From positions 1-11,489 of the forward strand of contig QNVD01000175.1 of the NCBI GenBank assembly GCA_004347925.1: 11,489 nucleotides of DNA, read 5' to 3'. A program made the translations under genes and the position numbers. Positions 1 to 7,333 of the stretch are shown here, piece after piece. The notes beneath the pieces are model-generated. The model saw only the letters and a program-made list of their open reading frames with translations, had not been told where the DNA came from and ran no database searches. The DNA comes from Hadesarchaea archaeon. Lineage in GTDB: Archaea > Hadarchaeota > Hadarchaeia > Hadarchaeales > WYZ-LMO6. Numbering within the stretch: position 1 is the stretch's first letter; the number at the start of each line of letters is the position of its first letter.

Positions 1-206
1 ACCCTCCTACCAGCCCTCTCAGCCTTGTAGGAGAGCATGCGGAGGAACTTCCCCCAAGAGGCATCTAGGATCTTTCCGCCCAGACGGTGGTTCCTGGTCA
101 TCCCCGAGATGTTCAGGCGCTCCACGGCTATCAGGTCGTAGTTTTCCACGTAGAAGCGGGAGAGCTTGTGGAGGAAGTCGTTTCGCCGAGCAACGCATCC
201 TCGGAA
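1..206 (-). pseudogene. tnpB: TnpB (IS200/IS605-type) remnant, N-terminally truncated
   Basis: Read on the minus strand, about 65 codons give a recognisable TnpB stretch: RRNDFLHKLSRFYVENYD, then a VERLNISGM segment carrying the RuvC-like glutamate, then LGGKILDASWGKF and SYKAERAGRRV. These match the conserved RuvC core of TnpB/Cas12f-type RNA-guided nucleases encoded by IS200/IS605 elements. The frame is closed by a stop (TAG at 209-207) just before the similarity begins, so the usual N-terminal two-thirds is missing and no start is visible. The C-terminal part, with the zinc finger and last RuvC aspartate, would lie left of the window and cannot be judged. No TnpA and no transposon end could be identified. 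I call it a decayed copy; a rearranged or frameshifted TnpB continuing outside the window is the alternative. Confidence 0.8.
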
Positions 207-209
207 CTA

Positions 210-349
210 AGCAAGGTCTACCAACACTCATGCGAGGGAGAGAGACAGCGACCGTCCGGGCGGGGGGAGTGCGAGCCCATGAGAGGGCAAGATGTTTTAT
301 TATGCTATAACAACACTCCTTAAATATAAGTATCGTATTAATGTAATTG
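210..349. other. Intergenic region between tnpB remnant and the 577-aa gene
   Basis: No convincing gene lies here. Positions about 210-290 are GC-rich and the open frames through them resemble no family. From about 293 the composition switches abruptly to AT-rich, which is the promoter of the next gene. The GC-rich part could be further transposon debris, but I cannot show that. Confidence 0.5.
319..330 (+). promoter_or_regulatory. TATA-like promoter of the 577-aa nucleotidyltransferase gene
   Basis: CTTAAATATAAG lies in the only AT-rich stretch upstream of the gene. The TTAAATA core is centred about 27 bp before the ATG at 350, the distance expected between an archaeal TATA box and the start of a leaderless transcript. 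No Shine-Dalgarno sequence precedes the ATG. Confidence 0.65.
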
Positions 350-2083
350 ATGGAAAGAAGCGAAATCGAGGTGCTGAGGCTGCTCACGGGTGGTCCCCTG
401 AGCATCCGCGAGATGGCGGCAAGGATGGGGCTGAGCTACTCCAGGACGGCGGCAATCGTGAGGAAACTCGTGGGGGAGGGTTACTGCGAGAGGGCCGGGA
501 AGCTCGTGGGTCTGTCCTCCAACGCCAAGGCCATCCTGCTGAGAAAGCTCCTGGAGAGGTACGACCTCAGAACGCTTCTGGGGGGTTCCAGCGAGCGGGT
601 GATCCTCGCCCTCTCCAAAGCTACGGACGCCACGGAGATCCAGCGCAGGACGGGGCTCGCCCAGTCCACCGTTTACCAGGCGCTCCGGAGGCTGATGGCG
701 ATGGGAGCCGTGCGAAAACAGGGGGACCTCTACTCGCTGGCGGACGATCCCGACCTGAGGACCTTCTCGGAGCTGCTGGCGAGGGAGCTGGAGGCGAAGG
801 AGGTGGAACCCCACGCGATCCTGATCCACTCGAACCACCTCAGGCTGAAAAAGGTCCCGGCGGGCGCCCCGGCGAGGGGAACCAAGACGGCCTTCTCGCT
901 TTTCCCCGCTTACGGGATCGACTATCCCTCACCCCACGACTACTACGTCGAGCCGGAGCACGAGATGTCCATCGAGGAGGTCCTGGTGCACGCGCTGAGG
1001 GCCGCCGAGGGAAAAGCCGAGGCCACCATGTGCGCCATCTTCTACCTGAAGAACCGGGACAGGATGGACCCGGCGAGGATCAGGTCCCTGGCCAGAAGGT
1101 TCGGCGTGGCCTCCCTCTGGGCGGACCTCCAGAACTACGTCAGGGGACTGCCCGTGCGCGGGGCGGATAGCTTCCTCCCCTGGGACGAGTTCAAGGAAAA
1201 GGCAGGGCTCTATGGCCTCCAGATCCTCCCGCCGCCGGGAGCGGAAAAAATGATGGAGGTGCTGAGGGAGCTGGGAAGCAGGCTCGACTCCGAGGTCCAC
1301 GCCTACCTCTTCGGGGGGGCCAACCTGCTGCTGCGGGGGCTGAAGAAGGCCACGAGGGACCTGGACCTGGTGGTGGGGAGGGAGGAGGATTTCCTTAGGG
1401 TAAGGGATGCCCTCCTCCGGATGGGCTTTGAGCCCCTGGCCAGGGAGCGGCTCGCGCCCGCCGACAGGAAGCTCAACCCAGGGGACATCTACGTATCGGA
1501 GGGGAGGCCCAGGATAGACCTCTTCACGGGGGTGATCTGCGGCGCCCTCTCCCTGACCGAGGGGATGAGGAGGAGGGCCGAGACGATGGTCTTCGGGAAG
1601 CTCGTCCTGCACCTCCTGAGCCTGGAGGACGTCTTCCTGCTCAAATCCATCACCGAGCGCGAGGGCGATCTCGAGGACATGGCGGCGATCCTCCGCCACG
1701 GGGAGCTCAGGTGGGACGAAATGCTGGAGACCTACTTTGAGGAGGAGAGGGTGATGAGGAGGCACCTCTGCTTCACCCTGCTCGACAACCTCGAGCTCCT
1801 GCTGCAGAGGGAGGGCATCGCCGTACCGATCCACGGGAGGCTGCTGAGGCACTGCCTCGAGGTGGGCATCCTGCAGGCCCTGGCACGCGGCGCCACCACC
1901 GTCCGGGAGATCCGCGGGCTGGTGGACTTTCCGGAGCACGCCATCAGGAACAGGATCGGGAAGCTGGTGAAGGAGGGAAAAATCGTGAAGAGGAGGAGGG
2001 GAGGGCGCCTCTTCTTGGTCCTCACGGAACGGGGTAGGGAGTCCCTGTTTGAATCCCAGCAACCTCCCGGCCTTAAGAGTTAA
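350..2083 (+). CDS. Multidomain winged-helix / nucleotidyltransferase protein (AbiE-like, single chain)
   Basis: A 577-residue protein of composite build. Residues about 3-55 and 80-128 look like two winged-helix DNA-binding domains (IREMAARMGLSYSRTAAIVRKL; TEIQRRTGLAQSTVYQALRRL). Residues 150-290 form a middle domain I cannot name; its DYYVEPEHEMSIEEVLVHAL stretch recalls archaeal AbiEi-like regulators. Residues 315-450 are a nucleotidyltransferase fold with all expected marks: GG at 322-323, T335, D337 and D339 in TRDLDLVV, a third acidic residue D390 in RIDLF, and LEDVFLLKS followed by a DLEDMAAIL helix. Residues 505-565 resemble a third winged helix with a basic KRRR wing. The ATG at 350 is preferred over TTG at 347 because it fits the promoter spacing. 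I infer that it combines regulator and toxin or nucleotide-transfer activity in one chain. A chromosomal transcription regulator is the alternative. Substrate unknown. Confidence 0.75.
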   Translation: MERSEIEVLRLLTGGPLSIREMAARMGLSYSRTAAIVRKLVGEGYCERAGKLVGLSSNAKAILLRKLLERYDLRTLLGGSSERVILALSKATDATEIQRRTGLAQSTVYQALRRLMAMGAVRKQGDLYSLADDPDLRTFSELLARELEAKEVEPHAILIHSNHLRLKKVPAGAPARGTKTAFSLFPAYGIDYPSPHDYYVEPEHEMSIEEVLVHALRAAEGKAEATMCAIFYLKNRDRMDPARIRSLARRFGVASLWADLQNYVRGLPVRGADSFLPWDEFKEKAGLYGLQILPPPGAEKMMEVLRELGSRLDSEVHAYLFGGANLLLRGLKKATRDLDLVVGREEDFLRVRDALLRMGFEPLARERLAPADRKLNPGDIYVSEGRPRIDLFTGVICGALSLTEGMRRRAETMVFGKLVLHLLSLEDVFLLKSITEREGDLEDMAAILRHGELRWDEMLETYFEEERVMRRHLCFTLLDNLELLLQREGIAVPIHGRLLRHCLEVGILQALARGATTVREIRGLVDFPEHAIRNRIGKLVKEGKIVKRRRGGRLFLVLTERGRESLFESQQPPGLKS

Positions 2084-2117
2084 CCAAACATATAATTATT
2101 TATAAGTACGGTTAACT
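2078..2117. promoter_or_regulatory. Inverted repeat bracketing the abiE promoter (candidate AbiEi operator)
   Basis: AGTTAACC (2078-2085) and its exact reverse complement GGTTAACT (2110-2117) flank the TATA box. Their centres are 32 bp apart, about three helical turns. The left arm covers the stop codon of the upstream gene. Characterised AbiEi antitoxins repress their own operon by binding inverted repeats at the promoter, so this is a natural operator candidate. Binding itself is inferred. Confidence 0.55.
2099..2106 (+). promoter_or_regulatory. TATA box of the abiE-like operon
   Basis: TTTATAAG lies in an AT-rich gap and is centred about 27 bp before the GTG at 2130. This implies a leaderless or nearly leaderless transcript starting at that codon and supports the GTG start choice. 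Confidence 0.7.
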
Positions 2118-2129
2118 AATCTTTGAAAC

Positions 2130-2770
2130 GTGGAGAAGATCCCGCTGTACCTCAGGATGAGGAGGGAGAGGCACAGGAAGGTGGCGGTGCTGCAGGACAT
2201 GGTCGTCGAAGCCCTGTACCGAGCCTTCCCGAGGGCGGTGCTGCACGGAGGGACGGCCATCTGGCGCTGCTACTCCGGGAACAGGTTTTCGGAGGACCTG
2301 GACGTTCACCTCGGGTCTAGGGAGGGGCTGGAGAACCTCTTCCGGGAGCTGGGCGAGCCGGGTTCCGCCTCCTGAAGAGGAGGACCGCCCCCAGGGCCCT
2401 TTACTCCCTGATGGCGCTGGGGAACGCAGAGGTGAGGCTGGAGGCCACCTTCAAAGGGGTGAGGGGGGTGATGAGGGAGTACGAGACCTGCGAGGGCCTC
2501 CTGCTCAACGTCCTGACCCTTCCCCCCGAGGAGATGATAAGGGAGAAGATAGCCGCCTATCTGGCTCGGAGGAGGATCCGGGACCTCTACGACCTCTCCT
2601 TCATGCTGAGGTACGCGGAGAAAACCGAGGAGCTGAAGCGGGAGCTCCGGAGGTTCCTAGCAAGGTTCAGGGAGCCGGTGGACGAGGGGGAGCTGAAGGC
2701 CCTCATCCTCTTCGGGGCCGTCCCCACGTCGTGGGCCATCCTGGAGCACCTCAGGAGGGAGGTCGGGTGA
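2130..2770 (+). pseudogene. AbiEii-like nucleotidyltransferase toxin, interrupted by a frameshift
   Basis: The first frame (GTG at 2130, stop at 2373-2375) carries the AbiEii/AbiGii nucleotidyltransferase signature: LHGGTAIWRCYSGNRFSEDLDVHL, with GG at 40-41, T42, D56 and D58. The second frame, open up to 2770, carries the C-terminal half: EVRLEATF, then LPPEEMIREKIAAYLARR with RDLYDLSFML, typical of the family. The two join naturally if one G were present in the G-run at 2351-2353, giving ELGRAGFRLLKRR. The joined protein would be about 213 residues, at the short end for the family. EVRLEATF has Glu where many relatives have the third catalytic Asp. In type IV systems the toxin transfers nucleotides, in some cases to tRNA. 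The stop overlaps the antitoxin start by four bases. A sequencing or assembly error, true decay and recoding are all possible; no classical slippery heptamer is visible. Confidence 0.8.
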
Positions 2771-3330
2771 AGCACATCCGGAGGGTGAGGGAGTACCTGA
2801 GGAGGACCCCCGTGGCGGACTTCCGCTCCATCTCCCTGCTCCTGCCCGACCGGGGCTACGCCAGCGTGCTGATGAACCACCTCCTGAGGAGGGGGGAGGT
2901 GCGGAGGATAAGCAGGGGGTACTACACGGTCCACTCCGATCCCTCCCTGCTGGTGTACTGCCTGAAGCCCGCCTACCTGGGCCTCCAAGACGCCCTGAGC
3001 TTCCACAACCTCTGGGAGCAGGAAACCGTCCCCGTCATCCTGACCACCAGGAGGGTGAGGGTGGGGGTGAGGGAGGTGCTGGGGCAAAACGTCTGGGTCA
3101 GGCGGATCTCCCCCAGGTACTTCTTCGGGTACGAGTACCTCAGGAGCGGGGAGCTCCTCCTGCCCGTGAGCGACCTGGAGAAGACCCTGATCGACTTGGT
3201 CTACTTCGGGGAGATGAGGGAGGAGCTGGTCGGGGAGTTCAGGAGGAGGGTGAACAGGGAAAAGCTGGAGAGGTACCTCAGGAGGTACGAGCCCTCCTTC
3301 AGGGGGAGGGTGCTGGGCCTCTTGGAGTGA
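2767..3330 (+). CDS. AbiEi-like type IV antitoxin / winged-helix repressor
   Basis: A 187-residue protein starting at GTG 2767, inside a GTGA overlap with the toxin stop, so the two are probably translationally coupled. Residues about 5-55 form a winged helix ending in RRGEVRRISRGYYTV, the characteristic AbiEi N-terminal ending where the wing meets GYY. Residues 60-150 match the AbiEi middle domain: YLGLQDALSFHNLWEQ, ILTTRRVRVG, then PVSDLEKTLIDLVYF. In known systems this protein neutralises AbiEii and represses the operon by binding inverted repeats at the promoter; such a repeat is present upstream of the pair. The toxin-first order differs from the streptococcal abiEi-abiEii order. The frame is intact although its partner is broken in this sequence. 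Confidence 0.82.
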   Translation: MKHIRRVREYLRRTPVADFRSISLLLPDRGYASVLMNHLLRRGEVRRISRGYYTVHSDPSLLVYCLKPAYLGLQDALSFHNLWEQETVPVILTTRRVRVGVREVLGQNVWVRRISPRYFFGYEYLRSGELLLPVSDLEKTLIDLVYFGEMREELVGEFRRRVNREKLERYLRRYEPSFRGRVLGLLE

Positions 3331-3335
3331 AAAAC

Positions 3336-3345
3336 CACAAAAAGG
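3336..3345 (+). promoter_or_regulatory. Possible weak promoter of the secretion genes
   Basis: The 37-bp gap after the antitoxin holds an A-rich tract (CACAAAAAGG) centred 27 bp before the ATG at 3368, the same spacing as the clearer promoters in this window. The sequence is a poor TATA match. A GGAGGGG stretch at 3354-3360 could instead serve as a ribosome binding site on a transcript reading through from the abiE operon. Confidence 0.35.
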
Positions 3346-3367
3346 CGGGGAGCGGAGGGGATGAGTT

Positions 3368-5464
3368 ATGAGGGCCGGGGAGAGGGAGGTGAGGTCCTCC
3401 GGTCCCCTCCGGGTGCTGGAGGTGGACTGCCGCTCCTGCGGGGGAGGGGCCACCCTCTCCGATCCCTCCTGCAGGGAGTGCGTGCTCGGCAACCTCACGG
3501 AGGAGGTGGACGGGGTGGTGCTCCTGCGCCCCCACCACCGCCTCTATCCCTTCCTCCGTCCCTTCCTCAGGGAGCTCAGGTCCCTCCGCCTCCTCCTCTC
3601 CGACAGGACCAGGATGGGGAGGGAGGGGGGAAGGTGCAGGGAGTGCGTGGAGGAGAGGGAGAGGCTCCTCCGGGCCTCCTTCTCTTCCTTCCTCAGGACC
3701 CTGCGCCCCCCCGAGCTTCGGGTGGGGGGAGGGAGGAGGGAGTGCGAGGAGTGCAACTCCTCCCTCTTCCTCCCCCTCCTCAGGGAGGCGGGGAGGCGCT
3801 GCCGCCTCCTGCTCTCCCTGCGGGAGGAGTGCCTGCGGGAGGTGAGGCGCCCCTTCTTCGCCGACTGCTTCATCCTCCCCTTCAGGGGAAAGGGGGAGGT
3901 GGTGGACTCCTATCCCCTGCGGGGAGGGGGGAGGGTGAGGATCCACCTCAGGGAGGACTCCCCCCTACCCTTCTACGAGCTGGACCTCCCCGAGTTCCGG
4001 CTCCCCGAGGAGCTGGTGGGGCTGCTGGAGGAGGCCTTCTTCTCCGAGCCCCCTGAGGGAAGCGGGGAGGGGTGGTGGAGGGAGGCGCTGCTGGAGAGGG
4101 GGAGGGGGAGGTATCCCGCGGAGGAGCTGGAGGAGCTGGCCGGCCTCGTCTCCCGCTGGACCTCCTACGGGATCCTGGAGGCCCTGAGCAGGGACGAGCA
4201 CCTCACCGACTTCCTCCTCCCCTCTCCCCCCGAGCTCCAGCCCGTGAGGGTGATCCACGAGAGGTGGGACCTCTGCGAGACGGGCATACGCTGCTCCACC
4301 CCCTCCCTCCTCCACCTGGCGGAGAGGCTGGCCTCCAGGGTGGGGACCTCCTTCGACGAGGTGAGGCCCGAGCTGGACGTGGAGGTGGAGGAGCTGGGCC
4401 TCAGGATCTTCCTGGCCAGGGACCCCGCCCTGTGGAGGGGGGTGGGGATGGCGGTGAGGAAGAGGAGGGAGAGGACCTGGACCCAGCCCCTCTTCCTCCA
4501 GAGGAGGACCCTCACCCCCCTGGCCTCCTCCTTCCTCTCCTGGGCGGTGAGGGAGGGGGCCTCCGCCTTCATCATAGGGGAGGTGGGGAGCGCCAAGACC
4601 AGCCTCCTGGAGAGCCTCCTGCCCGAGGTGGGGAGGGAGCACCACCTGATCTGCTTCCAGGACACGCCCGAGCTGCACGTGGAGGAGCTGGTGAGGTGCG
4701 GCTACTCCGTGGAGAACGTGAGGGTGGGGAGGCCGGAGGAGCTGGAGAGGCAGATAGAGGCCTTCCTCAGGGGGGGACCCGCCCACTGGTTCATCGCGGA
4801 GGTGAGGTCCCAGGAGGCGGTCAGGGCGACGCTGGGGGCGGCCGCCAGGAGGGGGAGCCAGCCCGTGGTCAGCAGCTTCCACGCCAGGAGCAGGAGGGAG
4901 ATGTTCGAGCTGATCTGCCACATCCTGGGCCTTCCCCCCGCCGTGTACAGGCACGTGGACCTGGTGGTGGGAACCTCCCGCTTCAGGGGGAGGGAGGGAA
5001 CGGTGAGGAGGGTGGTGGAGCTCTCAGAGGTGAAGAAGGGGTGGAAGGAGGAGCCCGAGTACTCCGAGCTCTTCTCCTACCTGAGGAGGGAGGACCTCCT
5101 CCTCCCCTCCTCCCTGCTGGAGGGGGAGGGGAGGCTGCTGAGGAGGCTCTCCTCCTTCAGGCTGGAGGAGGAGACGATCGCGAGGGCGGCCAGGAGCCTG
5201 CGCTTCCTCCCCCCGGAGGAGGGTGGAAGCGAGCTCGTTCCCTTCCTCTGCCGGAGGAGCGGGAGGGAGGAGGAAGAGGCGATGGAGGAGATCCTCTGGG
5301 AGGCCCTGGTGAAGGCCAAGCTGGTGGAGCTCTCGGAGGGTGACCCCTCCCCGCTGGAGCTTCCCTCCGTCTCGAGGGCCTACGAGAGGTACTTTTCCCT
5401 GGTGAGGAGGAAGGGGGTGGGCCGGGCCTCCTTCAGGGAGTGGCTCAGGGGGCTGAGGGGGTGA
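3368..5464 (+). CDS. Archaeal GspE/TadA-type secretion ATPase with N-terminal CxxC motifs
   Basis: A 698-residue type II/IV secretion superfamily ATPase, the hexameric motor that powers assembly or retraction of pili, archaella or secretion pseudopili at the membrane. The catalytic core lies at about 300-560. It has Walker A GEVGSAKT at 404-411, followed by SLLESLL; Walker B-like HWFIAEVRSQEA with E478; and a histidine-box equivalent, SSFHARSRREM, near 502-512. Walker A has Ala where the usual GSGKT has Gly. The N-terminal 170 residues are Cys-rich, with CxxC pairs at 21/24, 35/38, 90/93 and 126/129 plus single Cys at 145, 155 and 167, suggesting metal-binding knuckles. A C-terminal extension of about 140 residues is Glu/Leu/Arg-rich. 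ATG 3368 is preceded by GGAGGGG seven bases upstream. The stop overlaps the next gene's GTG. The cargo is unknown; no pilin is nearby. Confidence 0.88.
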   Translation: MRAGEREVRSSGPLRVLEVDCRSCGGGATLSDPSCRECVLGNLTEEVDGVVLLRPHHRLYPFLRPFLRELRSLRLLLSDRTRMGREGGRCRECVEERERLLRASFSSFLRTLRPPELRVGGGRRECEECNSSLFLPLLREAGRRCRLLLSLREECLREVRRPFFADCFILPFRGKGEVVDSYPLRGGGRVRIHLREDSPLPFYELDLPEFRLPEELVGLLEEAFFSEPPEGSGEGWWREALLERGRGRYPAEELEELAGLVSRWTSYGILEALSRDEHLTDFLLPSPPELQPVRVIHERWDLCETGIRCSTPSLLHLAERLASRVGTSFDEVRPELDVEVEELGLRIFLARDPALWRGVGMAVRKRRERTWTQPLFLQRRTLTPLASSFLSWAVREGASAFIIGEVGSAKTSLLESLLPEVGREHHLICFQDTPELHVEELVRCGYSVENVRVGRPEELERQIEAFLRGGPAHWFIAEVRSQEAVRATLGAAARRGSQPVVSSFHARSRREMFELICHILGLPPAVYRHVDLVVGTSRFRGREGTVRRVVELSEVKKGWKEEPEYSELFSYLRREDLLLPSSLLEGEGRLLRRLSSFRLEEETIARAARSLRFLPPEEGGSELVPFLCRRSGREEEEAMEEILWEALVKAKLVELSEGDPSPLELPSVSRAYERYFSLVRRKGVGRASFREWLRGLRG

Positions 5465-7227
5465 GGCCCCTCTACCCCTCCTACTGCCGGCTCTGGGGGA
5501 GGATCCTCAGGGTGAGGGGGGAGCTCCAGCCCTCCACCCTGGAGGCCCTCAGGGAGGCCGGGGTGGGTCCCGCGGAGTTCCTCTCCGGCTTCCTGGGCTC
5601 CCTCCTCCTCCCCTTCCTCCCCCTCCTCCCCCTGGCGGTGTTGGCCCTCCTGGGCCTCGCGCCCTTCCCCTGGTACCTCCCCCTCCTCTCCCTTTCCCTC
5701 TCCCTTCTCCTGGGCCTCCTGGTCTACCTCCACCCCATGCGCCTCAGGGGGCTCAGGCTCAGGGAGGCCAGGGAGGAGGCGGTGAACACGGTGATGGTCC
5801 TCTCCTTCGCCCTCCACTCCCGCCCCGACCTGAGGGGGGCGGTGCTCCAGGCGGCCTCGGGGAGGGGGAAGCTGGCCGAGGACCTGAGGAGGGGCATGGT
5901 GGAGGTGGACAGGAGGAGGTACGGGAGCACCAGGGAGCTCCTCACCCGCCTGGCGGGGGAGTGGGGGGAGGTGGACGAGGGGGTGAGGGCGGCCCTCTTC
6001 GACCTCCTCCGCTCCACCGGGGAGAGGGAGGAGGCCATGAGGCTGAGGGACCTCTCCAGGGCCCCCGAGAGGCTGCTGGAGAGCAGGGAGGTCTCGCTGG
6101 AGAGGGAGCTGGGGCAGCTCGTCCCCCTCACCTCCGCCTTCGTGGTCTTCGGCTCCCTGCTGATCGTGGCGGGGATAGGCCTCTCCCCCCTCTTCGGCAT
6201 GGTGGGGATGGGCCTGGGCCTGCGCTTCTTCCTCCCCCTCTGCCTGCTGGTCCTCCTCTCCTTCTGGGTCTTCTGCCTCTACGCGAGCGGGAGGAGGCCC
6301 CCCGTCCTCCCCTCCCCCGAGCCCCCCCGCCGGGGCGGGAAACTCGCCCTCCCGGCCTCCCTTCTCCTCTTCCTCCTCCTCTCCTCCCCCTTCCTCCTCG
6401 GCCTGAGGGGGAGCTCCCTCTGGGTGATCTGGGGGGCGGCCGGGGCCTTCTGCCTCTACGCCACGCTCTCGCTGGGTCCCAGGGCCAGGCTCAGGGAGGA
6501 GGAGAGGAGGAAGCTGAGGGACTGGGAGGTGGCCTTCAGCACCATGGGCTCCCGCATGCTGGACGGCAACTCCATGAGGGAGGCCCTGAGGGAGACCGCC
6601 GAGCTCATGAGGGGCTCGGAACTCTCAAGGGAGCTGGAGGAGGTGGTGAGGGCCCAAGAGAGGCTGGGGCTGGGGCTGGAGGAGGCCCTTTTCGGCAGGG
6701 GTAGGCTGGGGGAGAGGATCAGGAGCCCGCTGGTCCGTTCCTTTCTGAGGATCATCCTGGAGGTGAGGAGGACCTCCGAGCAGGCGGCGGGTAGGGCCTG
6801 CATGCTGGCGGGGGAGTTCCTGGAGATGCTCAGGGGGGTGGAGAGGAGGTTCAGGGAGAAGATGGAGGAGAGCCTGGGGAACCTGAGCCTCATGGCCACG
6901 CTCCTCATCCCCCTGGTCTGCTCCCTCTCCCTCTGGTCCGTGGACCTCCTCTCAGGGGTCTCCCTCACCATGAGGGAGAGGGCCGCGGCGGCAGGGCTGG
7001 GCTATCCCTCCCTCCTCCCCGGGCTGGTGGAGGCGGGGGAGCTGGTGATCCTCAGGCTGGTGCTGGGCCTCACCTCCCTCCTCCTCGCCCTCCTCCTGGC
7101 CTGGTACCTCTCCGCGCTGAGGGGAGGGGGGGAGGTGGAGTTCCTCCTCACGGCTAGGAGGATGGTGCTGGTCTCCGCCCTGGTCTTCACCCTCTCCCAC
7201 CTGCTGCTCTCCGCCCTCTCTCTCTGA
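5461..7227 (+). CDS. TadC/ArlJ-like membrane platform protein with two F domains
   Basis: A 588-residue polytopic membrane protein, the inner-membrane platform partner of the preceding ATPase. About nine hydrophobic segments are visible, near 44-66, 69-90, 223-245, 252-275, 296-315, 318-337, 477-500, 526-550 and 566-588. Two long soluble regions (91-220 and 338-470) contain the repeated T2SSF-type helical domains: AREEAVNTVMVLSFALHS starts the first, and WEVAFSTMGSRMLDGNSMREAL with SFLRIILEVRRTSEQA falls in the second. This double-domain layout is usual in archaeal ArlJ/TadC-type proteins. GTG 5461 is chosen because it forms a GTGA overlap with the ATPase stop; GTG 5440 is in frame but would overlap by 25 bases. 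The pair would form an ATPase-platform motor. Its substrate cannot be told from this window. Confidence 0.87.
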   Translation: MRPLYPSYCRLWGRILRVRGELQPSTLEALREAGVGPAEFLSGFLGSLLLPFLPLLPLAVLALLGLAPFPWYLPLLSLSLSLLLGLLVYLHPMRLRGLRLREAREEAVNTVMVLSFALHSRPDLRGAVLQAASGRGKLAEDLRRGMVEVDRRRYGSTRELLTRLAGEWGEVDEGVRAALFDLLRSTGEREEAMRLRDLSRAPERLLESREVSLERELGQLVPLTSAFVVFGSLLIVAGIGLSPLFGMVGMGLGLRFFLPLCLLVLLSFWVFCLYASGRRPPVLPSPEPPRRGGKLALPASLLLFLLLSSPFLLGLRGSSLWVIWGAAGAFCLYATLSLGPRARLREEERRKLRDWEVAFSTMGSRMLDGNSMREALRETAELMRGSELSRELEEVVRAQERLGLGLEEALFGRGRLGERIRSPLVRSFLRIILEVRRTSEQAAGRACMLAGEFLEMLRGVERRFREKMEESLGNLSLMATLLIPLVCSLSLWSVDLLSGVSLTMRERAAAAGLGYPSLLPGLVEAGELVILRLVLGLTSLLLALLLAWYLSALRGGGEVEFLLTARRMVLVSALVFTLSHLLLSALSL

Positions 7228-7293
7228 GCGAACTCCCTGACACGGGGCCCAAGCCGCCTTCTGGGAAAGCCGAGCGGTGGGACCCTGGGGAAA

Positions 7294-7304
7294 CCTACGG
7301 TAGG
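7294..7304. repeat. Short palindrome next to the aIF2 gamma promoter
   Basis: CCTAC and GTAGG are perfect inverse complements around a single G (7299). The palindrome ends one base before the TATA-like element, at the BRE/operator position. It may be a regulator site; chance is possible at this length. The rest of the 7228-7333 gap shows no gene or RNA that I recognise. Confidence 0.35.
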
Positions 7305-7305
7305 G

Positions 7306-7310
7306 TTAAG
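7306..7310 (+). promoter_or_regulatory. TATA-like element of the aIF2 gamma gene
   Basis: TTAAG, within GGGTTAAGAG, is centred 26 bp upstream of the ATG at 7334. The same TTAAG core at the same spacing precedes kae1 in this window. It is weak by consensus, but it is the only AT-rich spot in the gap. Confidence 0.5.
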
Positions 7311-7333
7311 AGAGGGAAGGGGGAAGGAGGGAG

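Noticed and set aside
210..290. Transposon end or omega-RNA upstream of the tnpB remnant
   Set aside because: The omega RNA lies at the 3' side of tnpB, outside the window. No end hairpin or target motif could be recognised here.
3361..3363. ATG at 3361 as a gene start before the ATPase
   Set aside because: It opens a different frame with low-complexity product. The ATPase begins at the ATG at 3368.
3299..4954. Long Pro/Gly-rich frames on both strands overlapping the secretion ATPase
   Set aside because: Low-complexity translations from purine-rich codons (AGG, GAG) read out of frame. No family resemblance, and the ATPase frame explains the region.
5440..5442. GTG 5440 as start of the membrane platform protein
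   Set aside because: It would overlap the ATPase gene by 25 bases. GTG 5461 gives the four-base GTGA overlap also seen at 2767-2770.
7228..7333. Possible small RNA (C/D or H/ACA) in the gap before aIF2 gamma
   Set aside because: No paired C/D boxes, ACA element or kink-turn could be identified. Only a promoter-like element and a short palindrome are visible.
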